From Anammoximicrobium sp964486845 (GTDB taxonomy: Bacteria > Planctomycetota > Planctomycetia > Pirellulales > Pirellulaceae), in NCBI GenBank assembly GCA_964486845.1, contig CAZAQY010000003.1:1-64000 (forward strand): 64,000 bases of DNA, in the 5' to 3' direction. A program made the translations under genes and the position numbers. Each line of letters starts with the position of its first letter. Positions within the stretch are counted from its first letter, which is position 1. Positions 1-8,709 of the stretch are shown piece after piece. Under the pieces are notes generated by a model that saw nothing but the letters and a program-made list of their open reading frames with translations, did not search any database and had not been told where the DNA came from.

Positions 1-2
1 CC

Positions 3-1049
3 TGGTCGCTGATCTATTCGACGGTGGCGAGTCTGGAACTGACGGGTTCGTCGCTGTGGTGGCTGCCCGAGCTGGACCGCCGGCGACAAGTCTTCCCGAT
101 CCCAACGAGCTGGATTCAGAGCACGGAGGGCACGACACGCTTTGATCGCTGGCTGATCCGTCCGCCGAACCACACCGGCGAGCCGTTGCCGATCGAAGCT
201 GACGAGGCGTGCTATTTCGCCTACCCGAACCCTGCCGATCCGCATGGGACTTGGAGCCCGTTGCAGGCGGCCGGGGCCGCTGTGGACGCTGATGAGAGCA
301 TGACGGCCAGTCAACGAAACATGTTCGCCAGAGGCATCCACCCGAGCCATGCCATCATCGTGGGCAAGGACGCTACAACGGGCCGGCGGCCGGAACTGAA
401 CGGGCCACAACAGCGGCAGATCATCCGAGCGATTCGGGAGCGGTACGCCAGCGTCTACAACAGCGGCGAGCCGATCATCCTGGATGGGCTGATCGAGGAC
501 ATCAAGCGGCTGAGCAACACCGCTGAGGAAATGGACTACTTGAACAGCGGCAAGACCACCAAGGCACGCATCATGCAAGGCTTCGGGACCAACGCGGCCA
601 TCTGCGGCGAGTTGGAAGGTGCGAACCGGGCGAGTAGCTTAGCTGCGGAGATCCATTTCGCGGAGTTCACCGTCAACCCGAAAATCGAGTTGATTTCCCA
701 GTGTCTCACGGAATGGCTGGGGCCGATCTTCGCGGCGGACGGCGAGAAGCTGGTCATCTGGATCGAGCCCGTTGTGCCACGCGACGCGGATATGGAACTG
801 CGGCGTTACCAGGTGCTTGGCCAGTTCGCGGCCGTGACGGTCAACGAGCTGCGGGCCTGGGCCGGACTGCCGGCGATGGCTGGGGGCGATAAGCCACCTG
901 GCGGGGACATGTCCTTTGAGCGGGCGTTCAGCCAGGCGGTGGATCACCGGATTGCCCTGGGTGAGACTCGGGACGTGTTCTACTCGCTGAGTCGGGAGGG
1001 GGCCGAGAGGAAAAAGAACGGCAACGGGAGATTTGCGACTGTGCCGTGA
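3..1049 (+). CDS. Phage portal protein (HK97 type), 5' end cut by the window edge
   Basis: The frame is open to the left edge, so the first Met-like codon (GTG at 24) is probably internal. The upstream codons read WSLIYSTV and continue into LTGSSLWWL, which resembles the LtGnaYw segment of HK97-family portal proteins. Other portal-like features are the aSqrnmfarGihPSh segment, the NxGEPIILdGLiediKRLSNTAEEMDYL segment and the late segment where an acid-rich stretch is followed by VNELRAWAGLP. Portal proteins form the dodecameric ring at the capsid vertex through which DNA is packaged. No terminase, protease or capsid gene follows; two tiny zinc-ribbon genes do, so this looks like the edge of a prophage, a prophage remnant or a GTA-like cluster that continues to the left. 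The family call is good; whether the element is intact cannot be seen. Confidence 0.75.
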   Translation, partial: WSLIYSTVASLELTGSSLWWLPELDRRRQVFPIPTSWIQSTEGTTRFDRWLIRPPNHTGEPLPIEADEACYFAYPNPADPHGTWSPLQAAGAAVDADESMTASQRNMFARGIHPSHAIIVGKDATTGRRPELNGPQQRQIIRAIRERYASVYNSGEPIILDGLIEDIKRLSNTAEEMDYLNSGKTTKARIMQGFGTNAAICGELEGANRASSLAAEIHFAEFTVNPKIELISQCLTEWLGPIFAADGEKLVIWIEPVVPRDADMELRRYQVLGQFAAVTVNELRAWAGLPAMAGGDKPPGGDMSFERAFSQAVDHRIALGETRDVFYSLSREGAERKKNGNGRFATVP

Positions 1050-1149
1050 GCGATACACGAGGAAGCAAGCTGTGCGACGATCGGTCGTACGCTCAGACGG
1101 GCCGGGGCGCCGCGGTGGCGCCCTGGCTTTTTTTGTTGGAGTGTTACCC

Positions 1150-1545
1150 GTGAGAACTTGCCAGCACTGCGGGCGGCCGATCATCGGGCGACGCCGTGAC
1201 GCCAAGTATTGCTCCGTACGATGCAACTGCCGGGCCTGCGAATTTCGGACGGCAAGACGGGCCGGGAAGCCTCGGGACCAGGTGACGCGGTACTGTGCGG
1301 TCTGCGGTGCGGAGTTCGTGACGCGGCGGTACTCGCAACTGTACTGCGGCCGGGCCTGCCGATGGTACGCGTTGAACGCCAGACGCATCGACAAGCAGCG
1401 GAAGACGGACGCGGAGCCGAGAGTGTCACCCGCGTTGATCGCAAGGCGGACGGCGGCGATTCGGGAGAAGTGGACGTTGCGTGAGATCAGAACGCGGAAA
1501 ACGAGCAATGCGCCGGAAAGTACCAGAAACTTGGTGGGGGTATGA
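1150..1545 (+). CDS. Small double zinc-ribbon protein in the phage-like region
   Basis: 131 aa from GTG 1150. That start is preferred over the frame opening at 1033 because TTGGAG sits about 9 bases before it and the protein then begins MRTCQHCGRP, directly with its first zinc ligand. Two treble-clef/zinc-ribbon-like units are visible: CQHC with CSVRC, and CAVC with CGRAC. The rest is Arg-rich. Small proteins with this pattern are common in phage and mobile regions and may bind nucleic acid. No specific family is recognised. Its end overlaps the next small gene, and the portal gene lies just upstream, so it belongs with the phage-like block. Confidence 0.55.
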   Translation: MRTCQHCGRPIIGRRRDAKYCSVRCNCRACEFRTARRAGKPRDQVTRYCAVCGAEFVTRRYSQLYCGRACRWYALNARRIDKQRKTDAEPRVSPALIARRTAAIREKWTLREIRTRKTSNAPESTRNLVGV

Positions 1546-1720
1546 GCAGTTCTTTTTCACCCTGACCGGCCGGGCCTGCCAGCGATGCGGCCGGCGGCAG
1601 GAGTTCATCGACACGCCGGGCCTGTGTGTCGAGTGCGCGGCACGGGAACGGCTGGGCGAGAAGCTGCGGAAAGCGCGGGGGGAGCAGATCCGAGAAGCGG
1701 CCGAGCGCGGGTGTCACTGA
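1508..1720 (+). CDS. Small CxxC zinc-ribbon protein, overlapping
   Basis: 70 aa from ATG 1508 (a GTG at 1481 would add 9 residues). It contains CQRCGRRQEF and CVECAARERLG, one CxxC pair each, enough for a single zinc site, followed by a charged helical tail. It overlaps the preceding zinc-ribbon gene by 38 bases in another frame, the tight packing typical of phage early or accessory genes. No family is recognised. It could be a chance frame, but the paired cysteines and the context favour a real gene. Confidence 0.45.
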   Translation: MRRKVPETWWGYEQFFFTLTGRACQRCGRRQEFIDTPGLCVECAARERLGEKLRKARGEQIREAAERGCH

Positions 1721-1998
1721 CACCCGCGAGACCGTTTTTCGTCCTGTTTTTCAGGGTATCGCGGTATAGTCAAACGTGCCCTAACTCGTTGGCCTGAAAC
1801 GCAATCCGTTGCGCCGTCGAATGTTCCGCAAAACCCGTTTTTTGCATTACGAATGCGGTGCTCTGCCGATTGAAGCTACGCTGGCACTGAAGATGAAAGC
1901 AACAGGGAGAGTTTACGGAAAAGGCGTTTCGTTCGCAATAGGATGGGGCGGTCCACTGTCCGGGCAGCGTTTCAGGAATGAATTCCGCGATTCTCTCG

Positions 1999-2044
1999 TA
2001 GAGCGGACTTGAGTCCGCTCGAGCGGAACAAATTCCGCCCTACG
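1999..2044. repeat. 46-bp palindrome with two sub-hairpins
   Basis: The segment starts GTAGAGCGGACTTGAGTCCG and ends CAAATTCCGCCCTAC. Its reverse complement matches itself closely about a GCTCGAGC centre. Each half is also a hairpin: GAGCGGACT with AGTCCGCTC, and GCGGAA with TTCCGC. This double-hairpin design is typical of REP/BIME-type intergenic elements. Confidence 0.7.
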
Positions 2045-2071
2045 AAGTTGTTCCTGGACAGGTGCTTAGCA

Positions 2072-2118
2072 CGAAACGCCAGCGAGCGGACGCGACTGGC
2101 CCTCTCGCTGGCGTTTCG
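2072..2118. repeat. Perfect 15-bp inverted repeat, 17-nt loop
   Basis: CGAAACGCCAGCGAG (2072-2086) is perfectly complementary to CTCGCTGGCGTTTCG (2104-2118). It is a strong hairpin in either strand and lies 28 bp from the 46-bp palindrome. No T-run follows, so it is more likely a REP-like element than an intrinsic terminator. Confidence 0.75.
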
Positions 2119-2186
2119 GGTTTCGGCGAAGGACTGGCCAAAAACGCGGGCCAATCAGCCTGCGTCTTTAACTCGCGCCAACGAAA

Positions 2187-3311
2187 CTAACGTTGGTAGG
2201 TGTTCGGGTAAGGATAGGCCCCGCCCGTCGCAGTCCGGGCTGCCGAGGATTCTTCGTCTTGAGGATAGGTGCTGCCGCCAACGGGGCTCGGAGCGGTTAA
2301 CGGACTGCCGTTTCCGCCCTGGCCACCGCCCGCAAAGACCGCTGGTTGGACGGATTCACATGCTGGAACGTTAAGGTTGCTGCTGGTTCCAAACTGGGTG
2401 CTTCTGGCGGTGCTGCCAGGCCGATATCCGCCGCTAGCGACTGCTGGTGAAGCCGTTTCTTGGCCCGTTGCCTGAGGTCCAGTGGAGGGACCTTCACCGT
2501 ACGTGTTTCCGCCGTAAGGTCCTGATGGATAAGAACCTGCGCCGCCCGTGTAACCACTGGAGTTGGAGTAGCTGCCGGAGGCATTGTATCCGGGGGCAGG
2601 TGCCGCCGCGTAAGGTTGTGCGTAGCTGCTTGAGCCGGCCCCGTAAGCGGCACTGCCACCGTAACTTGAGCCGCCCGTGCCGGCGTAAGGGGCTGGGGAT
2701 GCTGCCCCCGTCTGGCCCCACGGTTGGCTGGCGGCTCTACCGTTGGCTGCATATCCGCCCTGGCCGTAGGAACCGTAGGCATCGCCGCCCGAGCCGGTGG
2801 AATATCCACCGGGGGCGGACTGCTTGGCGTATGCGCTAGTTCCGCCACTGGGAGGGGATGCGCCGCGATAATCAGGCGAGTAGAACCCTTGGGAGGCTCC
2901 TGTCGCACCGTAGGCCTGGTTAGCCGAATCGGCGCCAGCCGCACCGCCATAACTTGCATTCGAGTAATGATTTGCGCCTCCGGGCTGTGTTCCATAGCTA
3001 GCTGTGCCAGCCGCGGTGCCACTGGCGCCCGATCCGCGATACGGGCTGCCCGCGTAGCCGGACGCGCCAGCGGGACCTCCGGCATAGCTGGGTACCGTGT
3101 TGGGCGCGGCGGCGCTCGAAGGTGGAGCCGGGAGGCGCGGGGTGGATTTAGAGGCCAGGGAGCTGCTTTCCGGTTTCTTCTTGCCCCAGCTAAGCCAATC
3201 GGAGCTGGGCATCTTGAAGCCGCTGCTGGTCGAGCATCCCGGCAAAGTAACGGCACACATCGAGAAAACGACGACGATCACGAGCGTCGTTCGCCAAACG
3301 CTGTTTCGCAT
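2187..3311 (-). CDS. Tyr/Gly/Ser/Ala-rich lipoprotein
   Basis: 374 aa from ATG 3311, chosen because GAAAGGAC lies just upstream and the N-terminus is then a lipoprotein signal: MRNSVWRTT, a hydrophobic run, then LPGC (the lipobox). The mature start holds a short segment with PSSDWLSWGKKKP. Almost all of the rest is a low-complexity tract of Gly, Ser, Ala, Tyr, Pro and Asn built from degenerate YGG/SYG/AGY units. Such Tyr-Gly-rich tracts are usually disordered and adhesive or matrix-like. No enzymatic domain is visible. The neighbours are the palindrome block downstream and a divergent TPR gene upstream. Function unknown. Confidence 0.75.
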   Translation of the reverse strand: MRNSVWRTTLVIVVVFSMCAVTLPGCSTSSGFKMPSSDWLSWGKKKPESSSLASKSTPRLPAPPSSAAAPNTVPSYAGGPAGASGYAGSPYRGSGASGTAAGTASYGTQPGGANHYSNASYGGAAGADSANQAYGATGASQGFYSPDYRGASPPSGGTSAYAKQSAPGGYSTGSGGDAYGSYGQGGYAANGRAASQPWGQTGAASPAPYAGTGGSSYGGSAAYGAGSSSYAQPYAAAPAPGYNASGSYSNSSGYTGGAGSYPSGPYGGNTYGEGPSTGPQATGQETASPAVASGGYRPGSTARSTQFGTSSNLNVPACESVQPAVFAGGGQGGNGSPLTAPSPVGGSTYPQDEESSAARTATGGAYPYPNTYQR

Positions 3312-3683
3312 GGCTATGCGTCCTTTCAATAGGCACACGAAAGAATCAACCGCACCGGGAGACAGCTCGGTGCCCGTACCGCCCGCGCCAAACCAGAAGA
3401 CGACAGTCTATTCGCCAAAAGAAAAGGCTGTCCGTCGAAAACCTGCAGGTTGGGATCGCACAACGGTTCCGTCCACCAATCCTTCGGCTTGGAAACCACC
3501 CTTGAATCAGGAAAAATCGGGAAATCTCCCCCAATCGTTATACCCGATACGTCCCCATCCCCTTCTCGACAGACCTAGGGGAGGGATAGTAGGTTTGCGT
3601 CCAAGGTGAGTCAATGTCAGAATTCGCTGCAACACGTGTGTGAGTTTCGGTAAAGTGGCGAACCTGAAAGGGCAGTTGCTTCG
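3312..3683. other. Divergent intergenic region
   Basis: 372 bp between the minus-strand lipoprotein gene and the plus-strand TPR gene, so it should hold two divergent promoters. I see no convincing -35/-10 pair, operator or hairpin terminator. The part from about 3400 to 3560 is less GC-rich than the genes. Confidence 0.4.
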
Positions 3684-4601
3684 ATGACATACGATCGCAA
3701 TGACGTCAATTCGATGGAGTTGGGGCGGCGGGCCGAATCACCGTATTCGGCTGGGCCCGCCAGTTCGCCGCCACGCGGCCGATGGGCAGGCCGCGTGGCG
3801 ATTTCGGTCGCGTTGCTGATGACCCTGGGACCAGTGCTGTACTTTGGTCTGCCAGAGGAGGTCGCCAAGTGGCACGTGGCCGCGGCCACGGAAATGCGAC
3901 TGGACGGAAAGCAGCAAGAAGCCTTGGCTCGACTCGATGCGGCACTTCGTTGGGCGAGGTCCGGTGCCGCGATCTACGTGTGCCGAGCTGACTGGATGTT
4001 GGAGGACGAACTGTTTCAGAAGGCGCTCGAAGACTACGACCGGGCACTCGCGCTGGAACCCGGCGATCTCTTGGCGCTGATCCAGCGATGCGAGGTCTTT
4101 CAGCACTTGGGAAGGCACGCCGAGGCGATTCGGGATTGGAAAAAGCTGGTGGACCGCCACCAATCGGCGTCTGCCGAACAGCGAGCCGTCTTCTTGAACG
4201 GTCTGGCTTACGCGCAATCGTTGGACAACGGGAAAAACCCGGAATTGGACAAGGCATTCGAGAACATCACCCAGGCACTGAACCTGGTCGGTCAGAACGC
4301 GGCCATGCTGGACACTCGTGGCTACATCCACTACCGGCGGGGCAACCTGGCAGCCGCCGAGGCCGATCTGAATCTGGCCGTGCAACTTATGGAACAGCAG
4401 CACAAGGAAATGGAGCAGACTCGCCAGTACCTCGATGGGCGTGAATTCGCCCTGCAACTCGAGAAGTCGCGCAAGAGCGTCGCCGTGATTCGCTATCATC
4501 GCGCTTTGGTTTTCGAGGGCGTTGGCAAGCCGAAGCAAGCCGATGCGGACCGGCAACGGGTGCGCGAACTGGGCTTCGCTCCGGGACCGGGTCTATTCTG
4601 A
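3684..4601 (+). CDS. Membrane-anchored TPR protein
   Basis: 305 aa. A cytoplasmic N-terminus of about 30 residues is followed by one transmembrane segment (VAISVALLMTLGPVLYFGL, about 38-56) and then at least four tetratricopeptide repeats, e.g. ALEDYDRALALEPGDLLAL and the unit with GYIHYRRGNLAAAEADLNLA. TPR domains mount protein partners; here the solenoid should face the periplasm. The gene stands alone between the lipoprotein and the large membrane protein. The specific partner is unknown. Confidence 0.8.
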   Translation: MTYDRNDVNSMELGRRAESPYSAGPASSPPRGRWAGRVAISVALLMTLGPVLYFGLPEEVAKWHVAAATEMRLDGKQQEALARLDAALRWARSGAAIYVCRADWMLEDELFQKALEDYDRALALEPGDLLALIQRCEVFQHLGRHAEAIRDWKKLVDRHQSASAEQRAVFLNGLAYAQSLDNGKNPELDKAFENITQALNLVGQNAAMLDTRGYIHYRRGNLAAAEADLNLAVQLMEQQHKEMEQTRQYLDGREFALQLEKSRKSVAVIRYHRALVFEGVGKPKQADADRQRVRELGFAPGPGLF

Positions 4602-4621
4602 AGCAGGACGGCGTCTGGTGT

Positions 4622-4744
4622 CTTCGAAGTTGCGAGGAGTCGGATTCGTGAGAATTCGAGGTGTTTCCCCGATACCAACGAGCGCGGCGCCTTCCGAATT
4701 CTCACGAATTCGGCTACTTCCGCTCAAAATGCGCAGCTTCGAAG
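4622..4744. repeat. Nested inverted repeat (about 120 bp)
   Basis: Outer arms are CTTCGAAG at 4622-4629 and 4737-4744. Inner arms are the 4638-4661 segment containing CGGATTCGTGAGAATTCG and the 4691-4715 segment containing CGAATTCTCACGAATTCGG, which are near-perfect reverse complements. It fills most of the gap after the TPR gene and could fold into one long hairpin; it resembles a MITE or REP-type element. Confidence 0.7.
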
Positions 4745-4901
4745 TCTGGTGCCTTGGCGAACGGTGGGCGCTCGCCGACCGTTCGCCAAAGTCGGACGGG
4801 CTCACACGGGGGGTGGCAGTTGCGAAAGTCGCCCCTTGAAGCCGCCGTTCGGCTATAATTACAAGAAGTGCCGGACCACGAACCGAGTTAGCCAAAGGCC
4901 C

Positions 4902-7900
4902 ATGTCGTCCAGCAGCACAACCACCAAAGCCCTGCGAACCCCGACCGCGCCGGGCGACAGCGCCGGTTACGACCGTTTTATCGACCGGCAGGTCGAACGG
5001 ACCGGCGCTCAAGTCAAGCTGTTCGACCTGTGCAGTTCGTTAATGGTGTTGGGCGCCGGGGTCCTGAGTTATCTGTTGATTGTCACGGTGCTCGATCACT
5101 GGGTGATGCTGTTGGGCGCGGCAGGACGTTGGGCGGCGTTGGTGCTGCTGGCCGGCGGCACCGGGTGTTACTTGGTCCTGGTGGTGCTGCCCATGCTGTT
5201 GGGCCGCGTGAATCCGCTGTTTGCGGCACGCACGATCGAGCAGAGCGATCCCTCGCTCAAAAACAGCCTGATCAACTTCTTGCTCTTCCGCTCGGATCGC
5301 GCCGGCGTGCGGGCGGTCGTGTACCAAGCGTTGGAGCAACGCGCAGCGGCCGACTTGAATCACGTGCCCATCGACACCGCGGTGGATCGGTCGCGGTTGA
5401 TCCGGATTGGCTACCTTCTGTCCGGCGTGCTCGCGATTTGCGCCGCGTACACGATCCTGGCCCCCAAGAGTCCGTTCCAGAGCATCTCGCGGGTCCTGGC
5501 GCCCTGGGCCGACATCGCCCGCCCCAGTCGCGTGCGCATCGAGGACGTGCAACCCGGAAACGTGGAGGTCTTTCAGGGCCAGTGGATCGTTGTCGCCGCT
5601 GACTGCTACGACCTGCGCCGCGGCGAGCCGGTGACGGTCCGCTACACGACGCGGGACGAACAGCTGGGCCTGCAATCGGCGACGATGCAACCCACTGCCG
5701 GGCTCTTGCGTCACAAATGCCGCCTGCCTGCCGATGCACAGGGCATCCAGCGAGACATGACGTACTGGATCGAGGCAGGGGACGCGCGGACCGCGGCTTA
5801 CCAGGTGCGCGTGGTCCCCGCGCCGGTGATCCTCGTGGAATCCATCGAGTGCGAGCCTCCGGCGTACACGAGGCGGCCCAAGCGGGTCATTGAGGGGCAG
5901 GGCGACATCAAGGCGGCAGAGGGCACGCGGGTCACGGTGTGGGCCCGCGCGAACCAGCCGATTGCCGCCGCCGTCCTGGAATTTGATCCGCCCCCGGAAG
6001 TTGCCGGACAGCCGGCCGGCGTCTCCAACTGGAGCCTGACACAGGCAGCCTTGGCCTCGTCGCGCCACTGGGTCGAGATGGAGTTTCGCGGCCAGGAAGC
6101 GTGGTGTTCGTTCGTCTGCCAGTTGAACGACCAGCGGCTGGAGCCGAAGCACCGTTCGTACCAGCTGCGGTTCGCTACGTCCGGCGGCCAGCGCAATCCG
6201 CAACCGGTGCTGCACCGCATCGATGTGCTTCGCGATTTGCCGCCGGAGATCGAGATCCTGACTCCCGTGGAAGACCGCGTGGAAGTCGCGGAAGACGGTT
6301 GGCAGAAGATCGAAGTCCGCGCGGTCGATCCGGATTACGGGCTGACGGCGATCCGCTTGCGGGCCACCGCCAGCCCCCGGCAGGTGCTGGCGCGAGACCT
6401 GTTGCAGGATCCAACAGGCCGCCAGGGCCAGGAGATCGCGACCTTCGATTTCGCGCCACGGGCAGTTGGCCTGCGGGCCGATTCGGAGGCCAAGTGTTGG
6501 GCTGTGGCGGAAGACAATCGCGCGGCGCCGATCACCGGCTCGCCGGAGCCGAACATCGTCAAGTCGCGGGAGATCACGTTGATCGTCACGCGCCCGGCAA
6601 CGCCTCCTGCTCCGGACGAGCGGGGCGACCAGAAGGAGGAGCCCGCGGCGGCAAAGTCCGGCGCCAATTCCAAGCCCGACGGTCAAGGCGGCCAGCCGGA
6701 CGCTGTGCCGCCCGGCGGCAATTCCCAGCCGTCCGCGCCCAGCGAGCCAACTCCGGAAGCCGGCACTCAGCAGCAGGGGACGGATGCCAAGCCGCCTCCC
6801 GGCGGTTCCGCTGGTGATTCCAGCACCACTCCCCAAGGCAGCGACTCCAGTCAAACGCCGCAGGCCGGCGGCAGCGGGGGAAACGCGGATTCGTCCTCCA
6901 GTCAAGGCGGCCCGAACGGCCAGCCGCCGGGCGGCAATATGACGGGCGGCGGAGACTCGGCGGACGGCAGCAGCGCCGGCAGCCAACGCGGCGGTGGCGG
7001 CGCGGCGGCCCAAGCAGGCGACAGTGGAACGCAGAGTGGCGGCGCCGAGGGCACGGACCCTAGCGCCGGCGCTGAAGGCGGAGCAGGTCAACCGGCCGAA
7101 CCGCTTCACGACGGCGAGGCGTTCGAGAAGGCGATGGACCACATGCAGCAGGCCGCCGGCCATCCGGGACAGGACGCTGCCGGATCGGCGGGCGGCGACT
7201 CGCAATCGAAGGATCAAGGCGCGCAGAAGTCCCCCTCGGACGCGACACCGAAAGATGCTTCGCAACAGGGAACCTCGCCGGACGGCGGCCAGCAGTCGAA
7301 ATCCCCAGCGGGCGGCCAGCCACAACCGGCGGCCGGCGCCGGGCAGACGGGCGAAGGCACGGAATCCGAATCGCCCAAACCGGACGACTCCCCGTCCGGC
7401 GCCGGCGGCCAGCAGGACGCCACACCCAAAGAGGCTGCGGGGCAACCGCAGCCGGACAAGGATCAGGGCGGCGGTCAACCGCAGCCGGGAACCCCCAGTC
7501 CCGGCGGCGAGCAGCAGGGCCCGATGCAGCAAGACAATCAGGCCAAGCAAAGCCCGGCGGGCGGCGGGCGGAAAACGGAACCGGGCCAGAGCGACGGCGG
7601 CCAATCGGGATCGGGAAAGGCGAACGAGAGCCGTGGCGGTTCGGGCGGCGGCCAGAATCCGGAGGGCACGAGCCAGAAACAGGCGTCGTCCGGCGGCGGT
7701 GAGCCGCGGCCCAACGAGGAGCCGCAAACGCCCAGCATGAGCCGCCAGACTTCGGGCTCGCAGGGCGACGCGGGCGGCGACCGAAGCGGCAGCGGCAAGA
7801 AGGGAGGCGGCCAGGGCGGAAATCAACCGGGCCAGGAAAATCCGGGCAGTTCCAGCTCCGCCGACCAGGGCGCCGGCAAGTCGCAAGAGTCCGGCAGCGG

Positions 7901-8615
7901 CGATCTGGCACAGCGTCCTGGCGATAAACAGCAGGCCGAAGGACAAACCGGCCAGTCGGGATACGAACCCGGCGCCGGCAGCCAAGCGAAACCGGCCACG
8001 GACGGAGCGGCCGGCGCGGGAAAAGAAGGCGAGTCGTCTCAGAACGGGCCTTCCTCATCGCCGCGCAAGACGCCTTCCAGCACCGCAGCGCCCCAAGGCG
8101 GCAAGGGCCTGCCGCAGGGCGGCGGCGACCCCAGTTCCGCCGAGTTGCAGGGCGGCGGGCAGAGCGGGGAAGTCCCGGACGGCGAACAGCCCAACCTGGA
8201 GTACGCCAGGAAAGCCACCGACATGGTCCTGGAGTACCTGAAGGACCAGCAGACCAATCCCGACGAAGACTTGCTGAGAAAACTGGGCTGGACCAAGGAA
8301 GACCTGCAGGACTTCGTGCGCCGCTGGTCGGAGTTGAAACGCACCGCGCGCGAAGACGAGCGAGCCCAACAGGAATTGGACGACGCCCTGCGCAGCCTGG
8401 GCCTGCGTCCCACGGCCCGCGATCCGCGGCACAGCGAAGTCCGCGAGGGTCCACGCCGCGCCGCACGCAACCTGGGCGGCCAAAGCCAGCCGCCGCCGGC
8501 CTACAGCGAGCAATTCGACGCCTACCGCAAAGGCACCGCCCGCACCGGCCAACCGCGCGAGGAGGGCTCCGTTGTGCGAGGGTCTCCCGACCCCGCACCC
8601 GGTGGCGACCGATAG
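4902..8615 (+). CDS. Large DUF4175-like membrane protein with a giant disordered tract
   Basis: 1237 aa from ATG 4902 (the frame is open back to 4749, but that extension overlaps a repeat and lacks a ribosome-binding site). Two adjacent transmembrane segments lie at about 35-90 and a third at about 158-178. A periplasmic region of roughly 390 residues follows, with beta-rich segments (VRIEDVQPGNVEVFQGQWIV; LPPEIEILTPVED). Residues about 565-1100 are low-complexity Gly/Gln/Ser/Pro/Asp/Lys. A short folded C-terminal helix domain follows (LEYLKDQQTNPDEDLLRKLG, then LQDFVRRWSELKR). This architecture matches DUF4175-like planctomycete proteins that usually sit with MoxR/DUF58/BatA genes, but none of these is nearby. 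The last 15 residues are encoded by an inverted-repeat element. Function unknown. Confidence 0.7.
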   Translation: MSSSSTTTKALRTPTAPGDSAGYDRFIDRQVERTGAQVKLFDLCSSLMVLGAGVLSYLLIVTVLDHWVMLLGAAGRWAALVLLAGGTGCYLVLVVLPMLLGRVNPLFAARTIEQSDPSLKNSLINFLLFRSDRAGVRAVVYQALEQRAAADLNHVPIDTAVDRSRLIRIGYLLSGVLAICAAYTILAPKSPFQSISRVLAPWADIARPSRVRIEDVQPGNVEVFQGQWIVVAADCYDLRRGEPVTVRYTTRDEQLGLQSATMQPTAGLLRHKCRLPADAQGIQRDMTYWIEAGDARTAAYQVRVVPAPVILVESIECEPPAYTRRPKRVIEGQGDIKAAEGTRVTVWARANQPIAAAVLEFDPPPEVAGQPAGVSNWSLTQAALASSRHWVEMEFRGQEAWCSFVCQLNDQRLEPKHRSYQLRFATSGGQRNPQPVLHRIDVLRDLPPEIEILTPVEDRVEVAEDGWQKIEVRAVDPDYGLTAIRLRATASPRQVLARDLLQDPTGRQGQEIATFDFAPRAVGLRADSEAKCWAVAEDNRAAPITGSPEPNIVKSREITLIVTRPATPPAPDERGDQKEEPAAAKSGANSKPDGQGGQPDAVPPGGNSQPSAPSEPTPEAGTQQQGTDAKPPPGGSAGDSSTTPQGSDSSQTPQAGGSGGNADSSSSQGGPNGQPPGGNMTGGGDSADGSSAGSQRGGGGAAAQAGDSGTQSGGAEGTDPSAGAEGGAGQPAEPLHDGEAFEKAMDHMQQAAGHPGQDAAGSAGGDSQSKDQGAQKSPSDATPKDASQQGTSPDGGQQSKSPAGGQPQPAAGAGQTGEGTESESPKPDDSPSGAGGQQDATPKEAAGQPQPDKDQGGGQPQPGTPSPGGEQQGPMQQDNQAKQSPAGGGRKTEPGQSDGGQSGSGKANESRGGSGGGQNPEGTSQKQASSGGGEPRPNEEPQTPSMSRQTSGSQGDAGGDRSGSGKKGGGQGGNQPGQENPGSSSSADQGAGKSQESGSGDLAQRPGDKQQAEGQTGQSGYEPGAGSQAKPATDGAAGAGKEGESSQNGPSSSPRKTPSSTAAPQGGKGLPQGGGDPSSAELQGGGQSGEVPDGEQPNLEYARKATDMVLEYLKDQQTNPDEDLLRKLGWTKEDLQDFVRRWSELKRTAREDERAQQELDDALRSLGLRPTARDPRHSEVREGPRRAARNLGGQSQPPPAYSEQFDAYRKGTARTGQPREEGSVVRGSPDPAPGGDR

Positions 8616-8709
8616 GTCTCTCCGCCACTTCGGGGAGACCCGCGGTCGGAACCGTGCTGCGATTGGGAGACCTGCGGTCGGCGGTTTCGGCGGGGTCGGA
8701 GACCCGCGC
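8576..8709. repeat. Inverted-repeat element overlapping a gene end
   Basis: The left arm (about 8576-8619, with GGGTCTCCCGACCCCGC) pairs imperfectly with the right arm (about 8665-8709, with GCGGGGTCGGAGACCCGCGC). A central hairpin GGTCTCTCC/GGGGAGACC lies between them. The left arm contains the stop codon of the upstream gene, and the right arm truncates the FGE-sulfatase pseudogene. Confidence 0.65.

Larger units (their letters stand above)
1721..2186. other. Intergenic block carrying two palindromic repeats, no gene
   Basis: Gene-free stretch between the phage-like block and the lipoprotein gene. Base composition is lower in GC than the flanking genes up to about 1990. The right half holds the two palindromes listed separately. 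Short open frames here (for example 1809-2012) have no ribosome-binding site and run through the palindromes. Confidence 0.6.

Noticed and set aside
4749..4901. Upstream extension of the large membrane protein
   Set aside because: It has no ribosome-binding site and reads through or next to a repeat; ATG 4902 gives a normal N-terminus before the first membrane segment.
5040..7985. 981-aa open frame on the minus strand
   Set aside because: Antisense to the high-GC, low-complexity membrane protein gene. Its composition (long Ala/Arg/Leu runs) is what a reversed Gly/Gln/Ser/Pro tract gives, and it has no recognisable domain.
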